A DNA stretch of 64,000 bases from Rubrivivax sp. (GTDB lineage: Bacteria; Pseudomonadota; Gammaproteobacteria; Burkholderiales; Burkholderiaceae_C). The notes beneath the pieces are model-generated. The model was not told the origin of the DNA, made no database searches, and saw nothing but the letters and a program-made list of their open reading frames with translations. The position numbers and the translations under genes are program-made. The stretch spans positions 62,001 through 126,000 of the forward strand of contig JAIXRN010000018.1 in NCBI GenBank assembly GCA_027485165.1, written 5' to 3'. Numbering within the stretch: the first letter of the stretch is position 1; each line of letters begins with the position of its first letter. This document shows positions 9,350 to 18,736 of the stretch, one piece after another.

Positions 9350-10009
9350 TCAGTAGGTGATCGTCTGCACGCCCTGGGGCGTTCCCAACAAGCACACGCT
9401 GGCGCGGTGGCGGGCAAACAGGCCGACCGTGACGACCCCGGGCCACTGGTTGATTTCGGTTTCCAGCGCCAGCGGGTTGCCGATCTGCAGGCCGTGCACG
9501 TCCAGGATCGGGTGCCCGTTGTCGGTCAGCACGCCCACGCGCAGCACGGCGCGGCCACCGATGGCCGCAAAGCGCCGCTGCAGCTGCGGCACGGCCAGCT
9601 CAATCACCTCCACCGGCAACGCAAAAGCGCCCAGCACGGCCACGCGCTTGGACGCGTCGGCGATGCAGATAAAGCGCGCGGCCAGGTCGGCGACGATCTT
9701 TTCGCGCGTCAGCGCGGCACCGCCACCCTTGATCATGCAGCCCTGGTCGTCGATCTCGTCGGCGCCATCGATGTAGACGGGCAGGCTGTCCACTTCATGC
9801 GCTTCGCGCACGGCTAGGCCCACGGCCCGCAGCCGCTGCGTGCTGGCCACCGAGCTGCTGACGGCGCCCGCGATCTGCCCCTTCATGCCCGCCAGCGCGG
9901 TGATGAAGTGGTTCACAGTCGACCCCGTGCCCACGCCCACCCACTGCCCAGGCACGACATAAGCCAGGGCCGCCTGGCCCACCAGGGCCTTCAGTTCGTC
10001 TTGCGTCAT
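9350..10009 (-). CDS. rpiA: Ribose-5-phosphate isomerase A
   Basis: RpiA interconverts ribose-5-phosphate and ribulose-5-phosphate in the non-oxidative pentose phosphate pathway (cytosolic). The 219-residue product matches the family length and has [12 protein letters not shown] (phosphate loop), YIDGADEID with the catalytic Asp residues, and [15 protein letters not shown] with the conserved Lys. The ATG at 10009 is chosen because the family N-terminus ([14 protein letters not shown]) starts there. A GATAAT hexamer lies 6 nt before it on the minus strand. It is divergent from pyrD. Confidence 0.96.
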   Translation of the reverse strand: MTQDELKALVGQAALAYVVPGQWVGVGTGSTVNHFITALAGMKGQIAGAVSSSVASTQRLRAVGLAVREAHEVDSLPVYIDGADEIDDQGCMIKGGGAALTREKIVADLAARFICIADASKRVAVLGAFALPVEVIELAVPQLQRRFAAIGGRAVLRVGVLTDNGHPILDVHGLQIGNPLALETEINQWPGVVTVGLFARHRASVCLLGTPQGVQTITY

Positions 10010-10072
10010 GGCGCGATTATCGGCAGGCCGCCACGGCACGCGCCCTGGCCGATGGCTGAGACAATCACGGCC
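10010..10072. promoter_or_regulatory. Divergent rpiA/pyrD promoter region
   Basis: The 63-nt gap carries GATAAT reading toward rpiA (6 nt from its ATG) and GACAAT reading toward pyrD (about 8 nt from its ATG). Both are placed as expected for leaderless transcripts. -35 elements are weak. No purine-rich Shine-Dalgarno is seen before either start. Confidence 0.4.
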
Positions 10073-11143
10073 ATGCCGATCGTGCCCTACGCCCTGACCC
10101 GCCCTTTCCTCTTTGGCCTGGATGCCGAAGCCGCGCACGACCTGACGCTGGGCAGCATCGCCCGGCTGCAGAACACGCCGGCGCAATGCCTGTGGGCGCA
10201 GCCGCGCACGTCCGACCCGGTGACGCTGGCCGGGCTGAACTTTCCCAACCGCGTGGGCCTGGCCGCGGGGCTGGACAAGAACGGCCGCTGCATCGACGGC
10301 CTGGGCGCGATGGGCTTTGGCTTCATCGAAGTGGGCACCGTCACGCCGCTGGGCCAGCCGGGCAACCCCAAGCCGCGCATCTTCAGGCTGCCGGCGCGGC
10401 AGGCGCTGATCAACCGCCTAGGCTTCAACAACGAAGGCCTGGCGGCCTTCATCGCCAACGTGCAGCGCGCGCACAGCTTCCGCCGCGCTGGCGGCGTGCT
10501 GGGCCTGAACATCGGCAAGAACGCGGCCACGCCCATCGAACGCGCGGCCGACGACTACCTGCTGGGGCTGGACGGCGTCTACCCGCATGCCGACTACATC
10601 ACCGTCAACGTCAGCAGCCCGAACACGCAGAACCTGCGCGCGCTGCAGAGCGACGCTGCGCTCGATGCCCTGCTGTCGGCGCTGCAGGAACGCCGCGCCC
10701 AGCTGGCCGCAGCCCAGCGCCGCAACGTGCCGATGTTCGTGAAGATCGCCCCCGACCTGGACGAAGCCCAGGTGGGCGTGATCGCGGCCACGCTGAAGAA
10801 GTGCGGCATCGACGGCGTCATCGCCACCAACACCACGCTGGCACGCGACGCCGTGCAGGGCCTGCCGCATGCGCAGGAAACGGGAGGCCTCTCAGGCACG
10901 CCGGTGCTGGCGGCCAGCAACCGCGTGATTACGCAGCTGCGCGTGGCGCTGGGCAGCGCGTTTCCCATCATCGGCGTGGGCGGGGTGATGAGCGGGGCCG
11001 ACGCGCAGGCCAAAATCGCCGCCGGCGCCGACCTGGTGCAGATCTACACCGGGCTGATCTACCGCGGCCCCGAACTGGTGGCCGAAGCCGCGCGCGCCCT
11101 GGCCGGCCAGGCTAGGCCGGCGGGATACCAAAGGCCGGCTTAG
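10073..11143 (+). CDS. pyrD: Dihydroorotate dehydrogenase (quinone), class 2
   Basis: PyrD oxidises dihydroorotate to orotate, passing electrons from FMN to membrane quinone in pyrimidine synthesis. The 356-residue product has the class 2 features: an amphipathic N-terminal helix ([19 protein letters not shown]), [20 protein letters not shown], the FMN/active-site strand [16 protein letters not shown] with the catalytic Ser, and GGLSGTPV plus [13 protein letters not shown]. The ATG at 10073 fits the family; an in-frame ATG eight codons upstream is possible. Its last codons lie in a hairpin repeat shared with the convergent AEC gene. pyrC is 18 kb away in the same window. Confidence 0.96.
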   Translation: MPIVPYALTRPFLFGLDAEAAHDLTLGSIARLQNTPAQCLWAQPRTSDPVTLAGLNFPNRVGLAAGLDKNGRCIDGLGAMGFGFIEVGTVTPLGQPGNPKPRIFRLPARQALINRLGFNNEGLAAFIANVQRAHSFRRAGGVLGLNIGKNAATPIERAADDYLLGLDGVYPHADYITVNVSSPNTQNLRALQSDAALDALLSALQERRAQLAAAQRRNVPMFVKIAPDLDEAQVGVIAATLKKCGIDGVIATNTTLARDAVQGLPHAQETGGLSGTPVLAASNRVITQLRVALGSAFPIIGVGGVMSGADAQAKIAAGADLVQIYTGLIYRGPELVAEAARALAGQARPAGYQRPA

Positions 11144-11185
11144 GCCGGCCGGACGCCAAAGGCCGGCTTAGGCCGGCCGGATGCC
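11111..11185. repeat. Tandem 28-bp hairpin repeat at the pyrD/AEC convergent ends
   Basis: Two 28-bp copies (11130-11157 and 11158-11185) differ at one base, and a degraded partial copy lies at 11111-11129. Each full copy contains the dyad GGCCGGC-TTAG-GCCGGCC. The loop TTAG of copy 1 supplies the TAG stop of pyrD; the loop of copy 2 read on the other strand supplies the TAA stop of the AEC gene. The hairpins may act as a bidirectional terminator or RNA 3'-end stabiliser, although there is no T-tract. Confidence 0.85.
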
Positions 11186-12133
11186 AAAACCCCAGGCCAG
11201 CAGGCTGAAGCTGGCAAAGGCCAGCACCGTGCTGGTCATGATGATGCGGGCCACGCGGCCGTTGTCGGCACCGTAGCGTTCGGCCAGCAGCGACACGTTG
11301 CTGGCGCTCGGCAGGGCTGCCGCCAGCGTCAGCACCGTGATCTGGAACAGCGTCAGCGGCGCGCCCAGGGCCAGCGCCGAAGTGGCCAGCGCCAGCACCA
11401 GCAGCGGGTGCAGAAAGAGCTTGATCAGCGCGGCGGGCACGTAGTCGCCCAGCGGCGTGCGACCTTGCGCATGCTGGCTGGCACGCCACAGCACCGCGCC
11501 GATGGTGAACAGTGCCACCGGGCTGGCAGCGTCGGCCAGCATGCGCACGACCACCGCCACGGGCCCGGCCAGCTGCCAGCCCGCGGCTGAAAACCCAGCG
11601 CCCAGGGCGATCGACCAAGGCAATGGATTCGACAGCGCCCCGCGCAGCGCCCGCAGCGCCGCCGTGCGTGCGCCGTGCTCGGCGGCCCCATGCGCCTGCG
11701 CCAGCGCGATGCACAGGCTGCTGGTGACGAACAGGTCGGCCAGGATGGTGCAGATCACCGGCCCGGCCGCCCCCGGCCCCAGCAGGGCCACCAGCAGCGG
11801 CACGCCCATGAAGCCGGTGTTGGGGAAGGCCGCCACCAGGGCACCGAAGGCGGCGTCCTTCAACTGCACACGTTCGTTCAGGCTGATGGCAACGGTGAAG
11901 AAAACGATCAACAGGCCCGCCGCCAGGTACACCAGCATCACAGCGGGGTTGAGCAGGTCGAACACTGGCGTGTTCATGCCGAAGCGGAACAGCAGGCACG
12001 GCAGGGCGAAGTACAGGACGAAGGCGTTCAGGCCAGGAATGGCGCTTTCGGGCAGTACGTGGCGCCGCGCCGCCAGGTAGCCGGCCAGGACCAGGGCGAA
12101 GAACGGAACCGTGACGGCGAGGGTGGCCTGCAT
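11168..12133 (-). CDS. AEC (auxin efflux carrier) family transporter
   Basis: The 321-residue product has about ten hydrophobic segments and AEC-family features: an N-terminal TVPFFALVLAGYLAARRHVL, the NAFVLYFALPCLLFR helix, AFPNTGFMGVPLLVALLGP in the broken-helix region and a C-terminal LPSASNVSLLAERYGADN block. AEC proteins are inner-membrane secondary carriers, often for organic acids such as malate or malonate in bacteria; the substrate is not shown. It is convergent with pyrD and divergent from sppA. Confidence 0.88.
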   Translation of the reverse strand: MQATLAVTVPFFALVLAGYLAARRHVLPESAIPGLNAFVLYFALPCLLFRFGMNTPVFDLLNPAVMLVYLAAGLLIVFFTVAISLNERVQLKDAAFGALVAAFPNTGFMGVPLLVALLGPGAAGPVICTILADLFVTSSLCIALAQAHGAAEHGARTAALRALRGALSNPLPWSIALGAGFSAAGWQLAGPVAVVVRMLADAASPVALFTIGAVLWRASQHAQGRTPLGDYVPAALIKLFLHPLLVLALATSALALGAPLTLFQITVLTLAAALPSASNVSLLAERYGADNGRVARIIMTSTVLAFASFSLLAWGFGIRPA

Positions 12134-12258
12134 GCGGCTTCGAGTATCTCAACCCTGCCAGCGGGCTATTCGTCGCACGCCACGGGTCGCGGGGCAGCAC
12201 ATTGCCTATGCTTCGGCTATTCCGCCTGCCCGGCAGGCCAACACAGGCTAGCCCATTC

Positions 12259-14163
12259 ATGTCCGACGATCGTCCGCGCAAGTCCTTTCTCGGCCGCCTG
12301 TGGTGGCTGGTCGACGCCAGCCGCCGCACGCTGCTGAACCTGATTTTCCTGGCCTTGCTGGCCGGCCTGGCCTGGCTGCTGCTGAAGCCGGGCAAGCCCG
12401 AGTTGCAGGACAAGACCGCCCTGGTGCTGAATCTGGCTGGCCCGCTGACCGAGCAGAAGAGCGGCAACACCCGCAGCAGCGTGTTGAACCGGGTGCAGGG
12501 CAGTGATGACGCCAGCACCCAGCTGCGCGACGTGCTGGCGGTGCTAGAGGCTGCCGCCAAGGACCCGAAAGTGCCGCACCTGGTGCTGATGCTGGACGAC
12601 TTCGGCGGCGCCGGCCTGCCCACGCTGCGCGAGGTGGCGGCCGCCATCGAACGCTTCAAGGCCAGCGGCAAGCCGGTCTACGCCTGGGGCGCGGGCTACG
12701 ACCAGCGCAGCTTCTTCCTGGCCGCCCATGCCACGGAAGTGTGGGTGCACCCGCTGGGCGGCGTGCTGATCGAAGGCTTCGGCCGCCCGCGCAATTACTA
12801 CAAGGACGCCTTCGACAAGTTCGGCGTGCAGGCCACGGTGCTGCGCGTAGGCAAGTTCAAAAGCTTTGGCGAGGTTTATTCCGCCAACGGCCCTTCGCCC
12901 GAAACGACGGAAGCGGAAAAGCTGCTCTACGACGCCATGTGGGCCAGCTGGCTGGGCAGCGTCGAAAAAGCCCGCAAGTTGCCGGCCGGCACAGTGATGA
13001 ACCTCATCAACGGCCTGCCCGACAACCTGGCTGCCGCTGGCGGCAACCTGGCCCAGCTGGTGCTGAAGGAAAAGCTGGTCGACCAGCTCAAGACACGCGA
13101 CGAGATGCGCGCCTTCCTGATCGAGAAAGGCGCCAAGGACGAAGACGCCGCCAGCGCAGCCCAACCCGAGACCACCTTCCGCCAGGTGAACTTCAACGAC
13201 TACCTGGCCCGCATCAAGCCGCGCACCACTGGCGACGCGGTGGGCGTGATCGTGGCCGAAGGCGAGATCGGCGATGGCCAGGCCCCAGGCGGCAGCATCG
13301 GCGGCGAATCGACATCGGCGCTGATCCGCCAGGCGCGTGAAGACAAGACCATCAAGGCCATCGTGCTGCGCGTCGATTCGCCTGGCGGCAGCGTCTATGG
13401 CTCGGAACTGATCCGCCGCGAACTGGAACTCGCGCGCGCTGCCGGCAAGCCGGTGGTGGTGTCGATGGGCGACCTGGCGGCTTCAGGCGGCTACTGGATC
13501 AGCCTGGCGTCCGATGAGGTGATGGCCGACGAGACCACCATCACCGGCAGCATCGGCGTGCTGGCCGTCCTGCCCAGCGTGAAGGGTGCGATGGACAAGG
13601 TCGGCGTGAACACCGCGGGCTACGGCACCACCTGGCTGGCCGGCGCGGTGGACCCGCGCAAGACGCTGGACCCGCGCCTGGCGGGCGTCGTGCAGACCAG
13701 CATCAACCGCGTCTACGCCGACTTCACGCAGGCCGCGGCGAAGGCGCGCAAGACCACGCCCGAGAAGATCGACGCCGTGGCCCAGGGCCGGGTCTGGACC
13801 GGTGCGCAGGCGCTGGAACGTGGCTTGGTCGACAAGCTGGGCAGCCTGGGCGATGCCGTGGCGTCGGCCGCGGCGCGCGCCAAGCTGCCCGCCGACGCCC
13901 GCGTGCTGTACGTCGAAAAGCCGCCTGGCCGCCTGCAACAGCTGCTGACGCAGTTCGGCGTGACCGAAGGCAGCCTGGGTGCCCGCGTGCTGGCAGCTGT
14001 GGCCCCAGGGCTGATGGCGGCAGACCCGGTGCAGGTGCTGCTGCCGGGCGTGCCGCAAACGGTGGTGGACGGTGTCCGCCACGACCTGGGCTGGCTGACC
14101 CAGGTGGCTGAGAAGCGGCGTCCCTTCGACGCGGTGGTGCACTGCCTGTGCCAGGCCCCGTGA
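12259..14163 (+). CDS. sppA: Signal peptide peptidase SppA, 67K type
   Basis: SppA is an inner-membrane serine protease that degrades cleaved signal peptides using a Ser/Lys dyad. The 634-residue product has a single N-terminal transmembrane anchor (TLLNLIFLALLAGLAWLLL), then two tandem S49 domains, matching the long type. The nucleophile is Ser409 in LAASGGYW and the general base is probably Lys201 in VGKFKSFGEVY, the equivalents of E. coli Ser409 and Lys209. The ATG at 12259 places a short basic cytosolic segment before the anchor; an in-frame start at 12202 is less likely. Confidence 0.95.
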   Translation: MSDDRPRKSFLGRLWWLVDASRRTLLNLIFLALLAGLAWLLLKPGKPELQDKTALVLNLAGPLTEQKSGNTRSSVLNRVQGSDDASTQLRDVLAVLEAAAKDPKVPHLVLMLDDFGGAGLPTLREVAAAIERFKASGKPVYAWGAGYDQRSFFLAAHATEVWVHPLGGVLIEGFGRPRNYYKDAFDKFGVQATVLRVGKFKSFGEVYSANGPSPETTEAEKLLYDAMWASWLGSVEKARKLPAGTVMNLINGLPDNLAAAGGNLAQLVLKEKLVDQLKTRDEMRAFLIEKGAKDEDAASAAQPETTFRQVNFNDYLARIKPRTTGDAVGVIVAEGEIGDGQAPGGSIGGESTSALIRQAREDKTIKAIVLRVDSPGGSVYGSELIRRELELARAAGKPVVVSMGDLAASGGYWISLASDEVMADETTITGSIGVLAVLPSVKGAMDKVGVNTAGYGTTWLAGAVDPRKTLDPRLAGVVQTSINRVYADFTQAAAKARKTTPEKIDAVAQGRVWTGAQALERGLVDKLGSLGDAVASAAARAKLPADARVLYVEKPPGRLQQLLTQFGVTEGSLGARVLAAVAPGLMAADPVQVLLPGVPQTVVDGVRHDLGWLTQVAEKRRPFDAVVHCLCQAP

Positions 14164-14167
14164 TGAC

Positions 14168-14189
14168 GCGCCGGGCTTAGGCCTGGCGC
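14168..14189. terminator. GGC-TTAG-GCC hairpin between sppA and ribE
   Basis: GCGCCGGGC and GCCTGGCGC pair at 8 of 9 positions around a TTAG loop, five nt after the sppA stop and 18 nt from the end of convergent ribE. There is no T-tract. It resembles the pyrD/AEC hairpins in its loop and in lying at a convergent junction. Confidence 0.45.
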
Positions 14190-14207
14190 CCAGCGCTCCC
14201 GCAGGGT

Positions 14208-14933
14208 TCAGCGCAGCGGCAAAGCCGGCGGCTGAGCGATGTCGTCCAGCGTCCTGCCCTGCTGGCGCAGCAGGGCTTCCAGTGCCGGCAGCAGCGGGCC
14301 CAGGCGTTCGTCGATGGCGGCCCGTACGGTATCGACAAAGACCTGGGTGCTGCGCTCGATCTCGATGTTCAGCGCTGCGCCCACGGGCTTGCCGGCGAAA
14401 GTGGTCATGCGCAAAGTTTCGGGGATCAGCCAGACCTCGAACCAGCCGCTGCCGTCGCTGGGTTCAGTATGGCGCTGCGCCTCGGCCACCGTGAGGCTGG
14501 CGCCATTGACGGCGATGTAGCCCTTGGCAAACACATAGCGCATCCACGGCGCAGGCACCTGGATGCGCAGCACGTGGTTGTTCTCGGGCTGGCGCACCTG
14601 TACCACGGTGGCCTTGAAGTCGATGTGCCCCGACAGCGGGTGGCCGCCGATTTCGGCCCCGTCGCGGGCGGCGCGTTCGACATTGACCGGGCTGCCCGGC
14701 TGCAGGTCACCCAGGGTGGTCAGGGCCAGGCTCTGCTGCACCACGTCGAAGCAGGCGCGGTCAGCGGCGGGGCGCGAGGTGACGGTCAGGCACACGCCGT
14801 CCACCGCCACGCTGGCACCGATGGCCAGGCCGTCGTCGAAGCCGGGTGGGAAGGCGAGCTCGAAGCTGCGCAAACCCGCGCGGTCGTGCAGCTGGTGTAC
14901 CTGGGCGATGCCTTGAACGATGCCGGTAAACAT
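14208..14933 (-). CDS. ribE: Riboflavin synthase alpha subunit
   Basis: The enzyme dismutates two 6,7-dimethyl-8-ribityllumazine molecules to riboflavin and a pyrimidinedione. The 241-residue product has the invariant MFTGIVQG start and two similar lumazine-binding beta-barrels: GASVAVDGVCLTVT in the first and KGYIAVNGASLTVAEA in the second. It is about 25 residues longer than the typical enzyme, with a C-terminal Leu-rich tail. No FMN riboswitch is possible in the 42-nt gap upstream. Other rib genes are not in this window. Confidence 0.93.
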   Translation of the reverse strand: MFTGIVQGIAQVHQLHDRAGLRSFELAFPPGFDDGLAIGASVAVDGVCLTVTSRPAADRACFDVVQQSLALTTLGDLQPGSPVNVERAARDGAEIGGHPLSGHIDFKATVVQVRQPENNHVLRIQVPAPWMRYVFAKGYIAVNGASLTVAEAQRHTEPSDGSGWFEVWLIPETLRMTTFAGKPVGAALNIEIERSTQVFVDTVRAAIDERLGPLLPALEALLRQQGRTLDDIAQPPALPLR

Positions 14934-14975
14934 GGGGCGGAGCTTAACGTCTGGCGCGTGTTTGGCGCTTGGGGA

Positions 14976-15332
14976 TCAGCCCGTCAGCGCCCTCAGGCCG
15001 ACGGTGACGCGGCCATCCGGCCAGGCCAGGACCGGGCGCTTGATGACGCTGGGCTGGGCCAGCATCAGCGCGCGGGCGGTGCCGGCATCGGTCACTTCGG
15101 CCTGCTGTGCCGGGCCCAGCTTGCGCCAGGTCGTGCCCTGTCGGTTCAACAGAGCCTGCCAACCCGGCGCCTGCAGCCAGGCGTCCAGCTGCTCGGGCGG
15201 CAGCCCCTGTTTCTGGAAGTCGTGGAACCGGTAGGCGATGCCCTGTGCCAGTAGCCAGCTGCGCGCCTTCTTCACGCTGGCGCAGTGGGCGATGCCGTAC
15301 ACCACCAGGGGGGTCGCTGCTGCGTCAGGCAT
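14976..15332 (-). CDS. ArsC/Spx-family thioredoxin-fold protein (YffB-like)
   Basis: The 118-residue product matches the ArsC/Spx/YffB family: VVYGIAHCASVKKARSWLL with one active-site Cys, the DFQKQGLPPEQLDAWL segment and a C-terminal PSVIKRPVLAWPDGRVTVG containing the family's IKRPV motif. YffB-like members are thioredoxin-fold proteins of uncertain role, possibly glutathione-dependent reductases. The ATG at 15332 is chosen because the fold starts immediately after; it overlaps the upstream lipoprotein gene by 8 nt, suggesting coupling. Confidence 0.88.
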   Translation of the reverse strand: MPDAAATPLVVYGIAHCASVKKARSWLLAQGIAYRFHDFQKQGLPPEQLDAWLQAPGWQALLNRQGTTWRKLGPAQQAEVTDAGTARALMLAQPSVIKRPVLAWPDGRVTVGLRALTG

Positions 15333-15840
15333 GGCCGTCAGGCCCGGCGTCGCACACCGGGTCGGGGTAGAAGCCGCCGTCGCGCACCAGGCCGTTGTCG
15401 CCGATCGAGACCCGGAACCACAGGCAGTCGTTGGTCTCGAATCGCCAGGACCAGATCTCGCCCCCCTGCCGGCCACCGCTGCGGCGGTTGCCAGGTGTGC
15501 CCAGGGTCTGCAGCAGGGTTTCGCGCGCCATGCCGGGCATTTGCCCCTGCAGCGCCCAGAGCTCACGTTCGGCCAGCACCTGCCGCGCGCCCGCCAGGCG
15601 GCCTGCCGGGTCCAGGTCCAGCATCCAGGTGGTGCGGCCGAAGGGGCCGGTGGCGTATTCCAGCCGCACACCGCCGTTACCCAGGGCATAGCGAGCGCTG
15701 GGCTCACCCCACTGGCGCAGCACATCGGCCTGCAGCGTTCCGGGCGCGGGCGGCGTCACAGCGCAGGCCGACAAGGCCAGCGCCATGACCAGCCCGACGC
15801 TGGTGGATAGCCTTGGATGGCGCTCTGCTCGATCGTCCAT
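15325..15840 (-). CDS. Putative lipoprotein, SmpA/OmlA-like
   Basis: The 171-residue product has a basic start, a hydrophobic segment GLVMALALSAC ending in a lipobox Cys, and a soluble domain with two similar halves: LRQWGEPSARYALGNGGVRLEY and LLQTLGTPGNRRSGG followed by IWSWRFETNDCLWF. This repeated LGxP-x-R pattern is like SmpA/BamE-type lipoproteins, but I cannot assign a partner. The ATG at 15840 gives a standard signal peptide; an upstream frame extends to 15888. It is divergent from the hybrid kinase gene. Confidence 0.78.
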   Translation of the reverse strand: MDDRAERHPRLSTSVGLVMALALSACAVTPPAPGTLQADVLRQWGEPSARYALGNGGVRLEYATGPFGRTTWMLDLDPAGRLAGARQVLAERELWALQGQMPGMARETLLQTLGTPGNRRSGGRQGGEIWSWRFETNDCLWFRVSIGDNGLVRDGGFYPDPVCDAGPDGHA

Positions 15841-15917
15841 GCCGGCGATCGTGCACCGAAGCGACCGCTGCCGTACACCGGGCCCCAAAAGCCCCGCCGC
15901 TGGCCTCAGAATGGGGC

Positions 15918-18632
15918 ATGGCCTTGCCCCCCGGCGACAGCGCCGCGCTGCTGCAGCTGATCTTCGACCATGCTGGCGAAGGCATCAGTGTTTTCGATGC
16001 ACAGATGCGCCTGCAGGCCTTCAACCAGCGCTTCCTGGACTGCACCGGCCTGGACGCGCAGCAAGCCCAGCCCGGCGCACCGCTGATCGACCTGCTGCGG
16101 GCCATGGCAGCGGCTGGCGAATTCGGCGCCTACAGCGACAGCGCTGCCCTGGAAGCCGACTGCCAGCGCCGCCTGCACGCCCTGCGCAGGGGCCCGCCCG
16201 TGCTGACGCAGCGCCTGCGCCCCGACGGCCGCACGCTGGAAATGCGCCGCACGCCCACGCCCGACGGCGGCTTCGTGATGCTGTATGCCGACATCAGCCA
16301 GCGCCGTGCGGCAGAAGATTCCCTGCAGCACCAGCAGCGGATGCTGGACCTGGTGCAACAGAACACCGAGCAAGGCTTCTGGTTCGTCGACATGGCGCAG
16401 CGCACCATCGACGCCAACCCGGCGATGTGCCGCATGCTGGGCCTGCCGCGCAGCGCGCTACTGGGCCGCAGCATCTGGGAATTCGTCGACGAAGAAAACG
16501 CCAGCATTTTCCGGCGCAACGTCGAACTGCGGCGCCAGGGCGTTTCGAACGGCTACGAGATCACGCTCAGGCGCGACGACGGCAGTACCGTGCACTGCTT
16601 CAACAATGCATCGCCCCTGGTCGACGCCGCCGGGCAGCACCTGGGGGCGCTGGGCCTGTTCTCGGACGTCAGCGCGCTGAAGCAGGCCCAGGCCGACCTG
16701 CGCCTGACAAGCGAACTGCTGGCGCAGAAGACCCAGGTGCTGGCGCTGACGCTGGACAGCCTGTCGCAAGGCGTGCTGAGCGTCGACGCACAGGGCCGTA
16801 TCAATGCCTGGAACCGCCGTTGCCTTGAACTGCTGCAGGTGCCTGCCAGCTTCATGCAAACCCGGCCCAGCTTTGTCGCCCTGCAGCAATGGCAGATCGA
16901 CAACGGCCTGCGGCCACCCGGCCCGCTGCATTGGCCCCCCGATTCGCAGACCTACCATCGGTCGCGGCCCGATGGCGTGCTGCTGCAGGTGCAGACCTTG
17001 TTTGCTGCCGATGGCGGCATCGTGCGCACCTACACCGACATCACCGCCAGCGCGCAAGCCGAACGGGCCCTGCGCGAAAGCGAATCGCGCTTTCGTACCC
17101 TGGCCGACGGCGCCCCGGCCCTGATCTGGCAATGCGACACCGAGTTGCGGGCCACCTGGTTCAACCAGCGCTGGCTGCAGACCACCGGCCGCCGGCTGCA
17201 GGAAGAACTGGCCTGCCCATGGCGCGAACGCATGCACAGCGAAGACGTGGCGCGCTGCCTGGTTGCGCTGCAGCAGGCACACGCTGCGCAGACCAGCTAT
17301 GGCGTGGAATACCGCCTGAAGCCCCGCACCGGCAGCCCGGCGGTGTGGATCGCCGACCATGGCGTGCCGCGCTTCGACGAGCAGGGCCGCTTCGAAGGCT
17401 TCCTCGTCTACGGCTGGGACATCACGGCGCGGCGGCTGGCCGAAGCCGACCTGGTGCAGGCCAAGGAAGAGGCCGAACGCGCCAACCGCGCCAAGTCGGA
17501 ATTCCTGTCGCGCATGTCGCATGAACTGCGCACACCGCTGAATGCCGTGCTGGGCTTCGCGCAACTGCTGCACACCGACACGCACGACCCGCTGAGCCCG
17601 CAGCAGCAGGCCAGGGTGCAGGAACTGCTGCGCGGCGGCCACCACCTGCTGGCGCTGATCAACGACGTGCTGGACCTGTCGCGCATTGAAGCGGGCGCGC
17701 TGGACCTGCGGCTCAGCCCGGTCGCCCTGCCCGATCTGGTCGGCAGCTGCCTGCGCTTGGTGGGCCCGGCTGCCGAGGAACGCCACATCCGCCTGCAGGT
17801 ACGCCAGGGCATCGACCCGGCCTGCCGTGTACTGGCCGACCCGACACGGCTGAAGCAGGTGCTGTTGAACCTGCTGTCCAACGCCATCAAGTACAACCAG
17901 CCCGGCGGCAGCGTGACGACGCGCTGGAACACCAGCGCCGACGGCCAGCAGGTGCGTCTGGTCGTGCAGGACACCGGCCCTGGCCTGAGCCTGAGCCAGC
18001 AGCAGCGCCTGTTCCAGCCCTTTGAACGGCTGGACGCCCGGAACAGCGCCGTCGAAGGGGCGGGCATCGGTCTGGCCTTGAGCAAGTGGCTGGTCAACCT
18101 GATGCAGGGCGACCTGGGCGTGGACAGCAACCCGGGCCAGGGCAGCAGCTTCTGGGTGCAGCTGGCCAGCGCCGATGCCGTCGCGTCGGAATGGGGGGCG
18201 CTGCGGGATGAAGCCCGGCCGCCGGACACGGCACCGGGCCAGAAAACCGTGCTGTACATCGAAGACAACCCCGTCAACCAGGTGCTGATGGAAGGCATGC
18301 TGACGCAGCGGCCTGGCGTGCGCCTGTTGACCGCAGGCCTGCCAGAGACCGGCCTGTCGATCGCCCTGCAGGCACAGCCTGATCTGGTGCTGCTGGACAT
18401 CCAGCTGCCGGGCATGGACGGCTTTGAAGTGCTGCGCCGACTGCGTGCCGACCCCCGCACGCAAACCATCCCGGTCGTGGCCGTGAGCGCCAACGCCATG
18501 CCCGCCGACCTTCAGCAGGCGCGCGAGGCGGGCTTCAGCGACTATGTCACCAAGCCCATCGATCTGCCGGTGCTGCTGGCAGCCGTGTCCAGGGTGCTTG
18601 ACGCAGCCGGGGGCGCCAGGCCTGGTTCGTGA
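15918..18632 (+). CDS. PAS-domain hybrid sensor histidine kinase with receiver
   Basis: The 904-residue protein has no transmembrane segment, so it is a cytosolic sensor. Four PAS-type regions are visible at roughly residues 12-125, 135-255, 270-385 and 390-510, then a HisKA domain with H-box SHELRTPLN (His535), an HATPase with N-box NLLSNAIKYN, VQDTGPGLS and GAGIGLALSKW, and a C-terminal receiver with DIQLPGMDG (phosphoacceptor Asp827) and a conserved Lys in YVTKP. The built-in receiver without an HPt domain suggests relay through a separate HPt or autoregulation. ATG 15918 is chosen; an in-frame start at 15813 would overlap the divergent lipoprotein gene. Confidence 0.93.
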   Translation: MALPPGDSAALLQLIFDHAGEGISVFDAQMRLQAFNQRFLDCTGLDAQQAQPGAPLIDLLRAMAAAGEFGAYSDSAALEADCQRRLHALRRGPPVLTQRLRPDGRTLEMRRTPTPDGGFVMLYADISQRRAAEDSLQHQQRMLDLVQQNTEQGFWFVDMAQRTIDANPAMCRMLGLPRSALLGRSIWEFVDEENASIFRRNVELRRQGVSNGYEITLRRDDGSTVHCFNNASPLVDAAGQHLGALGLFSDVSALKQAQADLRLTSELLAQKTQVLALTLDSLSQGVLSVDAQGRINAWNRRCLELLQVPASFMQTRPSFVALQQWQIDNGLRPPGPLHWPPDSQTYHRSRPDGVLLQVQTLFAADGGIVRTYTDITASAQAERALRESESRFRTLADGAPALIWQCDTELRATWFNQRWLQTTGRRLQEELACPWRERMHSEDVARCLVALQQAHAAQTSYGVEYRLKPRTGSPAVWIADHGVPRFDEQGRFEGFLVYGWDITARRLAEADLVQAKEEAERANRAKSEFLSRMSHELRTPLNAVLGFAQLLHTDTHDPLSPQQQARVQELLRGGHHLLALINDVLDLSRIEAGALDLRLSPVALPDLVGSCLRLVGPAAEERHIRLQVRQGIDPACRVLADPTRLKQVLLNLLSNAIKYNQPGGSVTTRWNTSADGQQVRLVVQDTGPGLSLSQQQRLFQPFERLDARNSAVEGAGIGLALSKWLVNLMQGDLGVDSNPGQGSSFWVQLASADAVASEWGALRDEARPPDTAPGQKTVLYIEDNPVNQVLMEGMLTQRPGVRLLTAGLPETGLSIALQAQPDLVLLDIQLPGMDGFEVLRRLRADPRTQTIPVVAVSANAMPADLQQAREAGFSDYVTKPIDLPVLLAAVSRVLDAAGGARPGS

Positions 18633-18736
18633 TCCCGTGTCCGCGGGGTTGGCAGCGTACAAAGCGGCTTGGACACTCAACCCGCCGTCCATCCTTTGTT
18701 GGCCTGCCAGTGGCCGGTGGACGATCCAGCATCAGG

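Noticed and set aside
14934..14975. FMN riboswitch upstream of ribE
   Set aside because: Only 42 nt separate ribE from the preceding gene; there is no RFN-like sequence.
16458..18692. A 744-codon minus-strand frame opposite the hybrid kinase
   Set aside because: Composition is that of a shadow frame, and the kinase motifs on the plus strand are unmistakable.
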